From positions 14,309,210 through 14,373,209 of the forward strand of contig WARS01000010.1 in assembly GCA_008933995.1 (NCBI GenBank): DNA of 64,000 bases. The letters run 5' to 3'. Under the pieces are notes generated by a model. It had not been told where the DNA came from and ran no database searches. It saw nothing but the letters and a program-made list of their open reading frames with translations. Shown here piece after piece: positions 25,098 to 37,689 of the stretch (within the stretch, counting starts at the first letter, position 1; every line of letters starts with the position of its first letter). This stretch comes from Datnioides undecimradiatus. Taxonomy: Eukaryota; Chordata; Actinopteri; Lobotiformes; Datnioididae. Both the position numbers and the translations under genes were made by a program.

Positions 25098-25312
25098 ATG
25101 TCATCTGTCCATTTGCTGTAACTGCTTATCCCTTTGGGGGTTGCAGGGATGTTGGAGCCCATGTCAGCAGTCATCGGGTGGGAGCGTGGTACACCCAGGA
25201 CTGGGCTGACACGTATAAACAGACAAACTCATTCACACTCACAGCCACTCCTCCCAGTTCACCTATCAGCGCAGGGAAAGAACATGGAAACTCAGCACAG
25301 AGAGGACCTCCC
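25098..25312 (+). repeat. Common fish dispersed repeat, degraded copy
   Basis: The succession CTGCTTATCCCTTTGGGGGT, TGCAGGGATGTTGGAGCCCA, CAGTCATCGGGTGGGAGC, GGTACACCC, CAGACAAACTCATTCACACT, AACATGGAAACTC follows the very abundant teleost repeat (consensus CCGCTTATCC..GGGTCGCGGGGGGCTGGAGCC and so on to GGGAGAACATGCAAACTCCAC). The middle block between CATTCACAC and the GGGAAAGAACATG part is shorter than in full copies. The class name is not something I can fix from sequence alone. Confidence 0.85.
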
Positions 25313-26329
25313 TGCTGAAATATATTCTATAACTCATTAATGTGTTAAAGAAAGCAGCCTGCTTTGATTTGCCACATTGGTGTGCAATTGGTGGATGATC
25401 CATATAGAAATGGTCTGTTTTCATTTCAGATCAAAAACTCACTGTATTGACCTCGGTATCAGTAATCGGTACAGCTTTTCTCCCTGAAATTGATTTTGTC
25501 TCAAGAATCATGGATTCGTCAGGCTCTAGTTAAAATCATGGAGGTTCACTTCATTTGTACTAGGGCAACTTAAAATTATGTATTGTAATAGGCTGAAAGG
25601 TGTGGATTTGCTGTTACTAACAGGATACAACTGCTTTGACACGTGTGTGTGTTTGTAGCTCTAAATGAACGTGCTTGTATTAAACTGTCGCTGGAACTGG
25701 GAAGTTTAGCCAGAGTTTGGTGACAAAGGTTTGTGATTTGTTAAATGTGGTGTGGTTGGTAGGTCTGCGACAGAGACGGGTGAGAGAAAGACAGACAGCT
25801 GTGTGTGTGAGAGAGAGAAAGTGAGTGAGAAAGAGAGAGAGAGAGGGTGAAGAAACACCTTCCAAAAGGACAGTTTTAATAATACCGTGTAGCAGCAGCT
25901 TTATTCTGTGGTTTGAGATTGACTGAAGTCAGTATTTCTGTCTTTTCTTCTTGAATCTGAAACTTGTCTGGATTTCAAAACTCCAAACTCAGACTCATGA
26001 ACATCTTCTTGTTCTTGTCAAGCAATCCACAGTGGGGTTACGTGCAAACTTTGATCATCTGCAAATACTTGTTGTTGACCTTTCAGGGATCAGAGCTCAA
26101 AATGAAGGGAGCTGTTGTTTTTAATCAAACCATGCTTTGCTAAATGAGAAGCGGCATTGTTCGAGGTTTCCTCCCTGCGTCCATCTTTCCACACACTGCA
26201 CTGGTTAACAGTGCCCATCTATAAGCAGTAACAATTTCAACACGCTTTCGGCATCACCTATTTCACACACGCCCTTATCCGCCATCCCAGTCTCCACGCC
26301 CTCATTTCATCGTGATCTCAAAAAGCTTT
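25313..26329. other. No gene seen; unique sequence
   Basis: Only a GT/GA microsatellite interrupts otherwise unique sequence. No supportable gene. Confidence 0.6.
25800..25848. repeat. (GT)n(GA)n purine-rich microsatellite
   Basis: GTGTGTGT passes into GAGAGAGA with AAAGTGAGTGAGAAAG interruptions. Confidence 0.9.
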
Positions 26330-26940
26330 CTTCTGCTTCCTGCATTGGCAATGAGTGTTGGAGGTGAGCATAATTTGGTATATCTGTGTATGCACAATAA
26401 ATACAATTTCAGGAATTTTTATCTACAGTAAACCAATACAGAAGGTTTGTCCCCTCAGCGCTGATGCGACATCATTTGAATGCAGTTAAATCCCCTGGGA
26501 GGAGAGAGGCCCATTGAAAGTTGAAAGCAGCAGCAGATGCTGGAGATGAAGCTGGCAGATAATGACCGGTTTTCCAGGGCTTGATTGCAGCCATTCACAT
26601 TCAGACTGCCGAGGTCAAAACTTGGTCCTTGCTCTTAACAAAAGCTGCAGCAAAGTGGATTTTTTTAATTTCCATTCACTGCATGAGAGCTTGTTTTCTG
26701 GTTTAGATGGGGGAGGTATATTGTCAGCCCAAATTTTAAATCTAGAATTTTATTTCGGATTAACCAGAAAGACCCATTTTCATGGGCATGACAGAGCACC
26801 AAAGACACGGTTTCTTATTCTGATCATAAGCTTACTGATCTGTACTGAAATTTTGTTCAGTAAGAATAAGAAATACCACCAGCTGTCAGCAGCACGGCAG
26901 GTATTATTTATACACAGGCGTGACTGAAGGTCGGCTGTTT
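26330..26940. promoter_or_regulatory. Candidate conserved non-coding element
   Basis: Repeat-free stretch with GCATAATTTGG (about 26368), CACAATAAATACAATTTCAG (about 26393), GATGCGACATCATTTG (about 26463), CAGATAATGACC (about 26555) and GGATTAACCAG (about 26757). The 121-codon open frame at 26562-26927 crosses it but shows no known domain. Regulatory function is inferred. Confidence 0.33.
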
Positions 26941-28347
26941 AGAAGGACTGGCCTGTTTGAAGAGGCAAATGTGATTGTTGGCTCATGCGCTCAGCTGATG
27001 TGGCAAACATTACTAATGTGTCCAGTCAAATGGAGCTTCCACAGAAAATAGCTGTTGATTAGAATGCAGGAAACTGGGCAAAATGAGGGGAGCAGGGGCA
27101 GCAGACAGCAGGTATTATGTATTATGTGTAACTGTTTCGCATAGTCTGGGCACATTGCAATAGTCTTGTTTATTCAATATCTATTTGTATAGTGATGAGT
27201 ATGTAGCATGAACCACACACCACAGTATTTGTGACCCAGGATAATTTGAAATACCCTTTTATTATGCTTTTATTATGTCATTATTCCTTGTTGCATATTT
27301 GCAGAAACTGTGAAAAAAATCTTCTAAAGAGAACAATAAAAATAATTCTGTATATAAAATATATATAAAATGCATATATAACATTATAAGATCATAGATA
27401 TGTAAGAATCTTTGCCTGACTCCTAGTGCACGTTCTACATGCACAGTTCACTGCTCTTCAGTACGAGCAAGAGTAACTTGTTGTAAACTGATTTACATAC
27501 CACCAACCACTGGCTGGCAGCTGAGTACATATGACACCAGTTTGACGCAGAGTGTAATTTAGCTAGCTAGCTAGAATGGAAACACAAAATTCAGTTAAGT
27601 CTTTAAAATAGCACATTTCAAAAGAAGAACACGGCAAACGTAGCTCAGAGTCAAAGAGCTTGAACCCGAGGTGCTATGGATCACAACGGCGGTTATCAAT
27701 ATTCTTTGTTAATCCAGGTTTTCTTCTCTGTGGACGCTCCCAGGAAAAGGTGTGTGTGATGCATGATTTGACTCTTCAGCAGCACAGAATGGATAATAAA
27801 GCGATATGAGGATCATAAGAAACAATCACATCGATAACATTGTTGCAGAATATTGGCAGAAAATTGTAAGTCATGCCGATTCATTATTGATGTATTTGAC
27901 CACACAATGCCCTCAATGATGTTGACTTCTGAGGTGGGAACTACACATTAGATCTCTTAATCTTTAAACCTGAAATATTTAAACATAATAAAAGAAGTGC
28001 ATTCAGGTCTGACACTGTTACATAATGAAGGATATGTGAATATCATTTTAGATCAACTTGAAATCAATTTTATGGATAAATATATGTGATAAATATCAAT
28101 GCTGCGAAGTAGCTTCTACATTCAGCATAAGCTTCTATGGCAAAAGAAAGAGATCCAACTTCGTGACACTGAAAACCCAGACTCCTTGCTAACTCATTAA
28201 TCTCACTTTGAAGTACGGCCCTCTGATCAGCCGCACAGTTCAACAACAATCCAAAGACAGAAGAAGAACATTAAAATCTGACATTGTCAAGGAGCTGCTT
28301 TAGTAACAAGGCTTAGCTATCTGAAGTCAGATCAGTGTTTTATGTTG
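26941..28347. other. No gene seen; unique sequence with AT-rich patch
   Basis: No supportable gene. A TATATAAAATATATATAAAA-type patch lies at about 27350-27390, and TAGCTAGCTAGCTAG near 27560. Confidence 0.6.
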
Positions 28348-28623
28348 GTTTGGACTGTACCTATGTCGCACCTTTCTCGGCTTCCAACGATTAAATGTGC
28401 TTTTAAAATACCTGTCAGCATTCACCCATTCACTACCATTCACACTTGGCAGCTGCAGTAAGGGAAGAAACAAAGGCACTCATTTGTCAGTCACACACAG
28501 ATGTAATGGCCATCAAGAGTAATATGGGGTTCAGTGTTTTGCCAAGAACATCGGGCCTGAAGGAGCTGGAAATCCAGATCCTCTGATGGATGGACGACCT
28601 GCTCTACATCTGAGCCGCAGAGT
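28348..28623 (-). mobile_element. tRNA-derived SINE-like element, near full length
   Basis: On the minus strand the 5' head (28623 leftwards) reads like a decayed tRNA: CGGCTCAGATGTAGAGC (28601-28617) for the Pol III A box and GGATCTGGATTTCC (28567-28580) for the B box. On the plus strand the body shows GGGTTCAGTGTTTTGCC (about 28529), CATTCACCCATTCACTACC (about 28420) and the tail GGACTGTACC..CGCACCTTTCTCGGCTTCC (about 28352-28386). This is the order in the abundant teleost repeat that ends with an AGCGCTATATAAATGCAGTCC-like tail. Both promoter boxes are degraded, so it is a dead copy. A tail of the same family lies at 38150-38265. Confidence 0.82.
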
Positions 28624-29770
28624 TGATGAAAGTTAAAACCCATCCTGCGTGAAGCTATTTGTCTTGTCTTTTATGATTTTTCACCCACCTAATTGTGTTT
28701 TTTGTGCTTTATAAAGTGACTAGCTACTTTTCAGAGACATTGTTGATTGATTGACCATGGTACTATGGTACGGCATATCATGGTCCTGGATCAGGGCTTC
28801 TCAGCAGTGATGAAGGTCAGATTGGTGGTCATATTTAGCGGTTAATAGTCTTGGTCGTGAAAGAAGCACACCAAGAAAAAAAAAAAGGTGGAAATGAACA
28901 GCCTCCATATGAATCTGTCCCTCTGCCTCCTCCTCCTCCTGACATTTGATCAGGCACGGAGAATCGATATCCAGGTTGATCAGTGTCTTGTAATTATACT
29001 GAGGTAACACAGTGATAAGGGGCCATCCTGCTGCTCGCTCACTATCGGGCTGAATGCTAAATACACATACACACACACTGACCATGTTTTTGCATCCACC
29101 GTGACCTGCTCTAACCCTTCCGAAAAAGTCAATGTCTTCACCACAGCACCCCCAATGGATGGTACTGGGAAACGGCAGATTAAAATCATGTCAAATCAGA
29201 TTAGATTGAATTTGGGTGAAAGAAACTGTGAAGAGGAAGCCTCTTAAGGCCTTCACCTGAGAATGAGACTAAGTGTTGGGATGTTTATCCGGAATGATTA
29301 ATTAAAAAGAAGTGTAGACTTGTAGAATCCAGATGTGAGCTTCGTGGACAGAATGAACATCTAGGGCTATTTTAGATGAGGAATCTTTTCACACCTCATT
29401 CTCTAAAGACTGCCACTGACAAAACGGGCTGCATCCACCCAGAGTTGTTCTTTATACTTTGAGACGATTCGGATCTTCTCCGTAATGTTCCTGTTATGAA
29501 AACACATTGACTTTCCTACATCTCCTCAGTCCCATGGTTGGGCTTTCTCCAAGCCAAACTCAACCCCTCTGTCTTCAGCTCTTTGCATTCTCTACCTAAA
29601 CTAAAAGCCATATTCACATCCAGTTGATAAATTAGATGGCCATGAGGTGCACTGATGCCTAATAAGACAGTTGCACTCATTGGAAAGGAAAGGTGAACAT
29701 CTTAAAACATCACGATCGCAATGAACGCAGCCAGCCTGGCTATCAATATCCATTACGACTGAAATCCTAT
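28624..29770. other. No gene seen; unique sequence
   Basis: No supportable gene or repeat family. Small CCTCCTCCTCCTCC run near 28926. Confidence 0.6.
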
Positions 29771-29774
29771 AGAG

Positions 29775-29805
29775 CATATGGTATCCTGCCAGAGGATACC
29801 ATATG
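29775..29805. repeat. Perfect 13-bp inverted repeat (hairpin)
   Basis: CATATGGTATCCT (29775-29787) and AGGATACCATATG (29793-29805) are exact reverse complements around a GCCAG loop. Pairing stops at both outer ends. The stem alone is shorter than a microRNA precursor. No transposon ends or terminator-like T run adjoin it. Confidence 0.9.
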
Positions 29806-30059
29806 AACATACTATCAATGAAAACTGTCTACAAATTGTAAACATTTCACTGTGTTTTGGCCATACTGACAAGATAAACACATGGTTGTCATCACAAGTT
29901 AGCCTAATGAGAGCTAAAGAGAAGACCGCGAGACAAAGCAGTTCTGCTGCACAGATTTCTTACAATATCTGCATGTATAAAAAAGATGACAAAATGTCTG
30001 TCTCTGTCCTCCTCTCTCCAACATGCAAATCATTTAACAAGCAATCTGTCTTAAAGTAG

Positions 30060-30345
30060 GCCAACCATTAGAGACATGATCCATTTACTTTTATCTGGTA
30101 GTGATGGAGTGGAGCATTTGTTCCTCGCCTGGCTCCTTTCATATTGCTTCATTGGTGACACATAAACCTGGCACGCTCCTTAATGGGATCTCATCCATAA
30201 TGTTGAATGAGGGGGGCAATCATTTCATGTGAGGAGATTAAAAATATGATCTCTAACAAGGGCCCCTGCTGTCCAAGTTGACTCCCCGGGGTCTAATAAA
30301 TTGGAGGGATGAGAAGGGCCTCCAGATGTGAATGTCTCTGTCGGG
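30060..30345. promoter_or_regulatory. Candidate conserved non-coding element
   Basis: Repeat-free stretch with TTGCTTCATTGGTGACAC (about 30145), GGCACGCTCCTTAATGGGAT (about 30171), GGGGCAATCATTTCATG (about 30213), GGAGATTAAAAATATG (about 30233) and GGTCTAATAAATTGG (about 30290). The even, low-complexity-free texture stands out from its flanks. Inferred only. Confidence 0.38.
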
Positions 30346-31229
30346 AATCTGAATGGATGTTATTGTTTCTGCTGTCATCCTGAGTCAGCATAGCCAAATT
30401 TCAGTCAGTGAAACACAGTTACTTTTTTCTTTGGGAAGAGCAACTAGCTTTTCTGTAAAACTGGAGGAAGACAAAGATGTTTTTGTTAATTTGACGGATA
30501 GAAACATGACAGCAACATATACGCCTGTTTGGAAAATAACAGGCCAACAAAAAACCATCGGAAGAGCAAGAGCCTGTGGAAACTCATCAAACGCGCCGCT
30601 ATAATGCCAACTGCAGGTACAGCTGCAGGAAAACATTTACAAGATGACATCAGAGGAGCTCGGGTGTTTTAACCCGTAGTGACACAACCATCAAAGACGA
30701 AAAAACCCATTTGTAAATGCAGGCATGCTCTGTAACACATTGGTTTGCAAGACGATTGGGGTGACATTCGATTTCAACACATGATGGACAAATGACAAAC
30801 ATCAGCAGGCTGATAGCTCATGTTTCCATGTATTTCTCTATGTAACATTGGTTTATCTGTCACAGTGTGTATGAATGGTGTAACAGCCCACATAGCAGGC
30901 TGTAGGCATAAACAAACAGTGGAGCTAATTTGAGTTGTGGCTCAAATGACCAGGTTACCTACTGGAGTTCCACGATTTATCACTGACCGCTGAGCATTTG
31001 ATGACAAATAGTTGACATACACTGGTTGGTCATGTGACATTTTTCCCAGACACACTTTGAGCTGAGCTTTGAGAGAACCACTTCCCGGGCGTCAGCGAAC
31101 ACATCAAACCCACTTTTTAATCACAAAAGCCTTCCTTGTCGTGCCGCTCCTCCTCCTGCAGGAAAATCACTGATTGTCCTTGTTCCCGTACAGTCACACA
31201 ATCACTGCTGCCCTTCAACACGACCCAGC
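30346..31229. other. No gene seen; unique sequence
   Basis: Two 83-codon frames overlap on opposite strands at 30353-30636. Neither has a recognisable domain. Confidence 0.6.
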
Positions 31230-31310
31230 TGATGTTACACTTACATTTATTACTTTAGCTAACACTCCTATTCACGGTGACCTACAACGACAAGTGCAAA
31301 AGGACCCTTT
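31230..31310 (+). repeat. Possible fragment of a common teleost repeat
   Basis: ACTTACATTTATTACTTTAG, CTAACACTCCTATTCACGGT and GACCTACAACGACAAGTGC resemble the fish consensus ACATTTA.TCATTTAGC.GACGCTTTTATCC-AAAGCGACTTACAA. It is diverged and short, so the match is tentative. Confidence 0.45.
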
Positions 31311-33600
31311 GCTGTAATTCCTAGATCAACTGTGCATAGCTGATCTGCAGTAAAGCAGCAGCCTCCTGCACTTGCCCTCTGCCATTTTAGCCCAACACAA
31401 AATTGCACTATTAACACAATGCAAGAATAATAATAACTATTATACAGCGCTGTGAAAATGATCTACGCTGTCATGCATATTAGGAGCTAAAGACTGAGTG
31501 CAGCGGTAGCCAGGCACCAGAGTGTTTCATCGGGTCTATGACTTATGTCTTTATTTATTTAGTTAAAGGCTCTGTAAAACTCAGTGTTTGAAGAACAAAC
31601 GAGACAGGAAATGGTGCAGGTGGCTGGTTGGGCGTACAGAGTTCATATGGCAATGAGTTGTTTCGGTTTCTGTTTGCATTGTGCAAAGAAATGTAATTGC
31701 TAAATATATTATATTTACATGGACAATCCATGACAAACAGAAGGTAGTGCCATCATTGTCAGCTACTGGAAGAATTAATGTTAATCAATGTTTTATTATG
31801 TTCTTTCTTTAAAGGAGCTGTGTGGAGGCTATGGGCAGTATTAGAACCACAGTGTTTTCATGAGTGGCTTCCTGTTTTGTTTGTCAAAGGGCGCATTATT
31901 GTTGTCATTTTGTTTTCATCTCTGCCTCTGATTGGTTAGGGTCTGTTGGTCAGTGAGGGTAAGGGTCAGATGGTTGGTCAGATGTTTTCAGGTCAAGGTC
32001 TGAGCCAAATACATGCTGCTGTGGGCAGGTCATGGCGGAGTACGGATGAGGATGCACGTGCATGCAAGTTGTTTTGATTAGAAGCACTTGATGTAAATGA
32101 CTGCCTTTTCATTGTGACCATGAAAATAATGATTTGGACAGCATTGTATCTGTCACATAATATGTTTGCTGAAGCATATCCATGGTATATTATTATGTAT
32201 ATATTGATACACCAATAATACAGTCATGTTAGAAGAGAACCATATAAATTGACCTATTCTGTCATTTTCTTATGAGAACTTGCTTGACTTTTAGCTCGCA
32301 GCTCATGCTGGAAGGATGCAGTGAGCATTTTCTGGTAGCTCTGTCTAAACATACTATTTAAAATCTAAATGCTCAGCAGGACTGTGTGGTAATAATGAAT
32401 CCACACGCTTTGACCTAAAATGGCTCAGGGTGTTGTTTCAATACTTCGGTAGCTTTGTTTGGCGAGTGGTGTTTGTTGAAGAGTAGCTTCAGTATCATCT
32501 GTTTCAACCAAACGGGCAGCTGAGGAAGTAAATCCACAACGCGTTAAGCAGTTGAAACAGAAGCCTTCGATTAGAGCCTTTTAATGGCAAAGTGATTTGT
32601 CTGTTTGAACTCTTCCACCCAGAAAACATGACTTTACTCAGTGCGACAGGTCTGAATAAATGGGCCACACCCTTTTCACGTTTCTGTCCGACTAAGTTCT
32701 CCCATCAGTAGCCGACAGCCTCGGTCTGAATGCCAAATCTGATGCCTGCATGTTAGCAAGGTAAGAATAAAACAAAACAAAAACTAAGCTGAGACAAAAA
32801 TTAAAACTCAAGTGCTGTTCTCATTTATGCACCTAATTAAAGTGTAAATGAGATGAAAAAAAAGTCAGTTCCTTGAAATTTGATTGTGACAGAAATGAAG
32901 ATTAGTCACTTAAAATGAAAACTTTTTCCACTCTTACTCTGCTTTAGAAGCCAGCCTTGACCCTGACTGCTGCTCTGAATTGGAGTTTAAAAATACAATT
33001 TAAACTGTTCAACAAATTCCAGACGAGATTCGTTTTGAGTGTTTTTTATTCTTTTTTCCACCCTAACTCTTTTTGTCATCATTTTACAGCAACAGTCGGA
33101 GAGACAAAAGGAGCTTTTGACAGGGAAGGGCAGTGTGTCAGTGTGTTCTTTCAGACTGTGTCTCATTCTTAAACATAGAGGCCAAATAAAATCTAAGCAG
33201 AAAATGTTCATGCATAACTTTCCCCTGCACCAGTTCAACAAGCAAAATAAGTTTTCTAATTCAACAGTTATCCTTTACTGCTACTGACTGTGTGTCCTCA
33301 CCAGTGCTTACAATAAAGAATTCCTTAAATGTTTCGTGAGATCATTTTTCCCAAAATGTTGGATATTTTTTAAAGAAAAAACAAACTGAGGGGGTTATAA
33401 TAATGAAATCAGTGTTCTGGGATAAACAACATCATGGGTTGATGGTCCAGTCTCAACGTTGTCTGACAACCAGAGCGCAGAGTGCGTATGCAGAGGTGAT
33501 CAGCCTCAGTTCTAATCAATACATCTGTCATCTGCTCTGACCTGAAGTATCTGTTTAGACCTTTATTTGTATTGATTGTGTATTGGGCTATGACCACTGT
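31311..33600. other. No gene seen; unique sequence
   Basis: About 2.3 kb without supportable gene, RNA or named repeat. Frames at 32957-33287 overlap on both strands and are lysine- and phenylalanine-rich because of AT content. Confidence 0.6.
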
Positions 33601-33615
33601 CAAATAAACACTTCT

Positions 33616-33640
33616 TTATCTATATATCTATATCTATATC
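33616..33640. repeat. (TATATC)n microsatellite
   Basis: Short TATATC hexamer run. The same motif recurs at 38087-38116. Confidence 0.9.
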
Positions 33641-33855
33641 TGTCAAATTTGCCTAATCACCTTCAGTGATAACATGCAGTGTGTATGGGATGTTGAGAGC
33701 TGAACACTGAACACTGTACAGAATGTGATCAGAGAGCTTTCTCTTAATGCGGTGTACCTGGGTGGGATCTGTCCATAACAATTAGTCTGTCGCTCCAGGG
33801 TTACAGGACCATATCATTCTGCTATGTCTATTGTGCTGTCTCTTGCCTACATCAC

Positions 33856-33889
33856 GTGTTGTGTGTGTGCGTGTGTGTGCACATACACA
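33856..33889. repeat. (TG)n-rich tract
   Basis: GTGTGTGTGCGTGTGTGTGC followed by ACATACACA. Confidence 0.85.
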
Positions 33890-34656
33890 TTTATGTGATT
33901 GCTGCTTTTCATGCCCTGTGCATGTGGATAAATCTGTTAGGCACAATCAATACGCTGAAACTAAACTATCTTTGCTGCTAGTCAGCACTTAGGAGAAAGG
34001 AGGACTTGGGGCTATGCTGTTTAAGTACTACTTAACGTGCATGTGTGTGTTTGTGGTGGTACCATGGAACAAGGCGTTGTGCAATGTGTGGATAAAAACT
34101 CACATTTGTTGAAAACTGTGTTTGACTTAGCTCATCACAATGTACGTTAGTAGTCAGGTAATATCAAACACATCACAGTTTACCTAAGGTGGCTTTGTAA
34201 TCTGTCCAGCATACCACACCCAGTGAGCTCTCAATTCAAACAAAGAAAAAAATGAAGTAATCTTACGAGGGATCCTTCTCCCACAATGAATATATGTGAT
34301 AAATGCTGTATAAACAGTAAAGATCAACCAAAATTACAATATATATGAATTAAGACAAAATAATACAGATATAGCTAATGGAGATATAGAATATATCTCC
34401 ATAGAATATATAGGTGATGAGTATGTATGTAGGAGGATGTTGAACCACCTCAGAGATTAACGCAGTTAACGTAAACTGAAACACTGAGTTTATGTTACTG
34501 TGTGTCACAGCATAGTTGGCTGCTTCCCATCTAACTACCCTGATGTTCAACACACATGTTCCCACATTAAGCTATGCAATCACATCAACATTTACACAGT
34601 GACTAATCCTGAACAGAACATCATTTCTTAATTCTTTTTTGAAAAGAGAGAACGTG

Positions 34657-35096
34657 TGTCACGGCTTGGTCACGGGGAGAGATGGACCCAAATGCAGACA
34701 TGGACAAGGGGCAAAAGATATTTTAACAGTTTATTTAAGGGGTCAGGCTTATGAATGGTCAAGGCAGGCAGGATTGAAATCCAGGTAATCAGTCCAAACA
34801 TGACATGGTAACCAAAATCCAAAAAAACCCCCCAAAATTCAAAACCAGAAATCCAAACTCATGAAAGCACATGGAACCAAGGCAGGAACATGGATACTAC
34901 ACAGCAAATGAACCAACAGAGAACAAAGGCAATGACACAACTTATATAGACAGGGGAGGGCAGGAAAACAAGACACAGGTGAGACCAATGAACTAATCAA
35001 GAACAGGAAACAAGTACACAGAAACACACAAGGGAAAAACTTTTCAAAATAAAACAGGAAATGACAAAACAAGAAACTCAGCTCAAAACCATGACA
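34657..35096 (-). mobile_element. Solo-LTR-like fossil (LTR retroelement), copy 2
   Basis: About 440 bp bounded by TGTCACGG and CCATGACA, near-perfect inverted 8-mers of the TG..CA kind. On the minus strand it has the layout of an LTR: a TATATAAG promoter word (from 34942-34949), then an AATAAA signal (34730-34735) close to the 3' end, followed by GCATTTGGGTCC. Flanking pentamers ACGTG and ATGTA could be a decayed target duplication. No internal retroviral genes adjoin it, so it looks whole as a solo LTR. I recognise the type as common in fish; the exact superfamily is not clear. Confidence 0.68.
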
Positions 35097-37060
35097 ATGT
35101 ATTGAGTAGACCTAGTTTGTTACTGATGGAATGCTACAGGAAGTTGCAGAACAAGCTAACTTAAACAGTGCATAGAGTAAGGTAAAGGACGTAAACACAA
35201 CTGCTAAAGCAATTAAGATGGTTGTGGGTGTGCACATGGACAAGGTAGCATATGGTGGATACAGTATGTCCATGTCTTGGGAGATAGAAACAAAGTACCC
35301 CACAGATGTGACCTGATGGTTCAAGGTCGGTTTCAGTAATGGCTAATACTGGCAACCTCAATGTGTCTTGATGTGGAACTGTGGAAATTCAGGCCAAAGT
35401 TACAAAAAGTAATAGAACAGCTTCTTTGCATTCCTCCTGAAGATTTAATGAAAAAAAATATAATCTATGTATGTATATACCAGCAAAACCTTACCATCTG
35501 ATCTTGATCTGACAACTACGTATCAGTTCCACCGGTGGAACAACCAAAAGAAAGAGGAATCCACTATAGAGCCACAGTCCAAATGAACAAATAGCAACAT
35601 GATGCCATGAAGGGCTTGAAGAAAAGGAGGAAAATGGTTCACTGGAGTTTAGAGACAATGCGGACACCATCATTATAGGATGGTGTGACAACAAACCTGT
35701 GAACCTCTTGTTTACCTCTTAGTTAATGGTGGTGTTCACCTCCTCGATATGCTGTCTTTACTTTACAAGTTAAGCTTTAGATTCTGAGGATGATATATGT
35801 GCATTTGATGGCACACAGTCGCTGCAGCAGGATGATGCATCAAACATCTACAGAGTAGTAGAGAAGAAGCTGGAGCCCCGGATGGAAGCCAGCGATGCCT
35901 TTTCACTGCATCCACTGTGGAAAATGTTCAGTCCATCTTCTCCTGAACAAGAACACAAACTGTCTACAGACAGAACAGAACAAAGGGGCTTTGATAATAA
36001 AGTTACTGAATTCAAATTACAGAAAGCAAAACCACCGTATTGCTAGCATGCAGGACACAACAATGGCACAAGACAGCTATAACAAAACAGATAAAACGAT
36101 GTAAAGCAGTAAGGAGTCTTATATTGTGGAAGCTAAAAACAAAGGAGGAAATGTTAGCAGCTGATTTGATATATCACCTTATTGTCAATGAAAACAAACA
36201 TTTCAGCAGCTGAGAGGCTTTTTGGGAAGCATGGCTGAGGGACATAACAATTTCCACATTATTTTATTTGCATTCCTACGTATACCTAATTTCACCCAGT
36301 TGGGCTATTTGCAATCAAATGTAATAACACAGCTAAACGGTTTGAACTGTTTTGATTAGATGGACAGGTAAAGAGTCTCTCTGGTTGCTGTGACCGATTG
36401 ACATGCCTCTTCCTCTTGCTGGAGCTCCCTGGAGCATGTTTGACCTTTGTGGAAGTCACACCTGTCTTCGGCTGCAGCCATGTGTCCTATCTTCATACCT
36501 ATTTGGCTGGGGTGCAGCAGAACTCAAGACACGTCTGATGCTGAGTTTCATCTCAGAGAAGCACTTGGCTTCAATCCCGACAAAAGAGTGAGAGCCAGAG
36601 AGAAAAGAGGGTGAAACCAAAAACAGTGAGAGCTTTGTCCATGCTTTAAGTCCTCTTTGAGAAAGGGATGGCACTAACCTCAAGACACTACCACCCCTCT
36701 GTCTTATCCTAATTGTTAAAAGATTCATAAAGCTCATGGTGATGTTAACGCCTTGTTGCCTTTAGAAGTCTTTTTATCAGTTGCCAGTTATAGATTCACT
36801 TTTGGACCCATGTCTTCTAAACTGACCATTCTGACTATTTAGTTGTGAACTTCTATCCAGGTGTTGGGATGTATGGTTCCAGTTTGTCAGTCTATCGCAA
36901 TCCCATCCTCTAATAAAACTGCCCAGTAGTTTTTTGCAGGTCTGTGGTAAATTTTGTGAAATTGTGAGAGAAGACAAGCGGATGTTTCCCCTGGGGGAGC
37001 AACGATCCACATGAAACGTCCGAGTGACAGGGAGGTGAAGGAGAAGCAAACTAGGTAGAG
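35097..37060. other. No gene seen; unique sequence
   Basis: About 2 kb without recognisable gene, RNA or repeat family. Frames at 36403-36737 overlap on opposite strands. Confidence 0.6.
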
Positions 37061-37070
37061 AGGGAAGAAA

Positions 37071-37071
<1 letters not shown>

Positions 37072-37108
<37 letters not shown>
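37072..37108. repeat. (GA)n microsatellite
   Basis: About 16 GA units, preceded by purine-rich AGGGAAGAAAAAGAG sequence. Confidence 0.95.
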
Positions 37109-37112
<4 letters not shown>

Positions 37113-37239
37113 CACAGCTTGTGGGAAACAAGAACAGTAGAAGGTTGGAGAAATGCAGTGGATGTAGTTTCGTACTAGAATAACCTGCCTCTAACCACTA
37201 ACCTCTCTGTGGAAACACACCTTAACCAACCCTGTACCT

Positions 37240-37640
37240 GCCAGCGGTTCATTGTAGGATGCTCATTGGTCCAACCTGCTGTGGTTTAGCAATAAGCACA
37301 TAACTTAGGCCAGCAGGTTTTGTGCTAAAGTATCTAGATATTTGGAGCTATTCATCATCCCTTCTACCCCCAGACCCACCTAAAGAGGAGCAGCCCTGAA
37401 GCATGATACTGGCAACACCATGCTTCACAGTCAGTGTGGAATTCCTTGGTTGATGAGTTTTATTGGCTTTGCACCAAATCACCAATCTTTTTTTTAATCA
37501 AAGCTGCAAAGTTCAACCTTTACTCTCATCAGACCAGAGCGCATATTTAAACATGGTTTGGGGTAACTGAATGCATTGTTTGGCATAATTCACACAAGCT
37601 TGAATGTTCTTTTTGCCCCCATGGCTCAGGCATGTGCAGA
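37240..37640 (-). mobile_element. Tc1-like DNA transposon remnant (transposase core)
   Basis: On the minus strand short frames give WSDESK (codons near 37518-37537), the block around the second catalytic aspartate of Tc1/mariner DDE transposases. About 100 bases later comes HGVASIMLQGCSSL, matching the family block HGGGSIMLWGCFSS. Further on is a GGTAGAAGGGATGATGAATA stretch that matches fish Tc1-like copies I remember. The two protein blocks fall in different frames or across stops, so the gene is dead. I see no terminal inverted repeats; the copy is internal only. Confidence 0.82.
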
Positions 37641-37689
37641 ATACAGGAGATGGGGGGGCCCTGTAGTTTCTTCAGTGCTGCTGTTGGTC

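Noticed and set aside
28560-28623. tRNA-like head on the minus strand as a tRNA gene
   Set aside because: A and B boxes are degraded, no cloverleaf forms, and the body behind it is the common fish SINE-like repeat.
29775-29805. 13-bp hairpin as a microRNA precursor
   Set aside because: Pairing stops after 13 bp on each side; a pre-miRNA stem needs roughly twice that.
34380-34400. 8-bp inverted repeat GGAGATAT/ATATCTCC
   Set aside because: Short and in AT-rich sequence, expected by chance at this scale.
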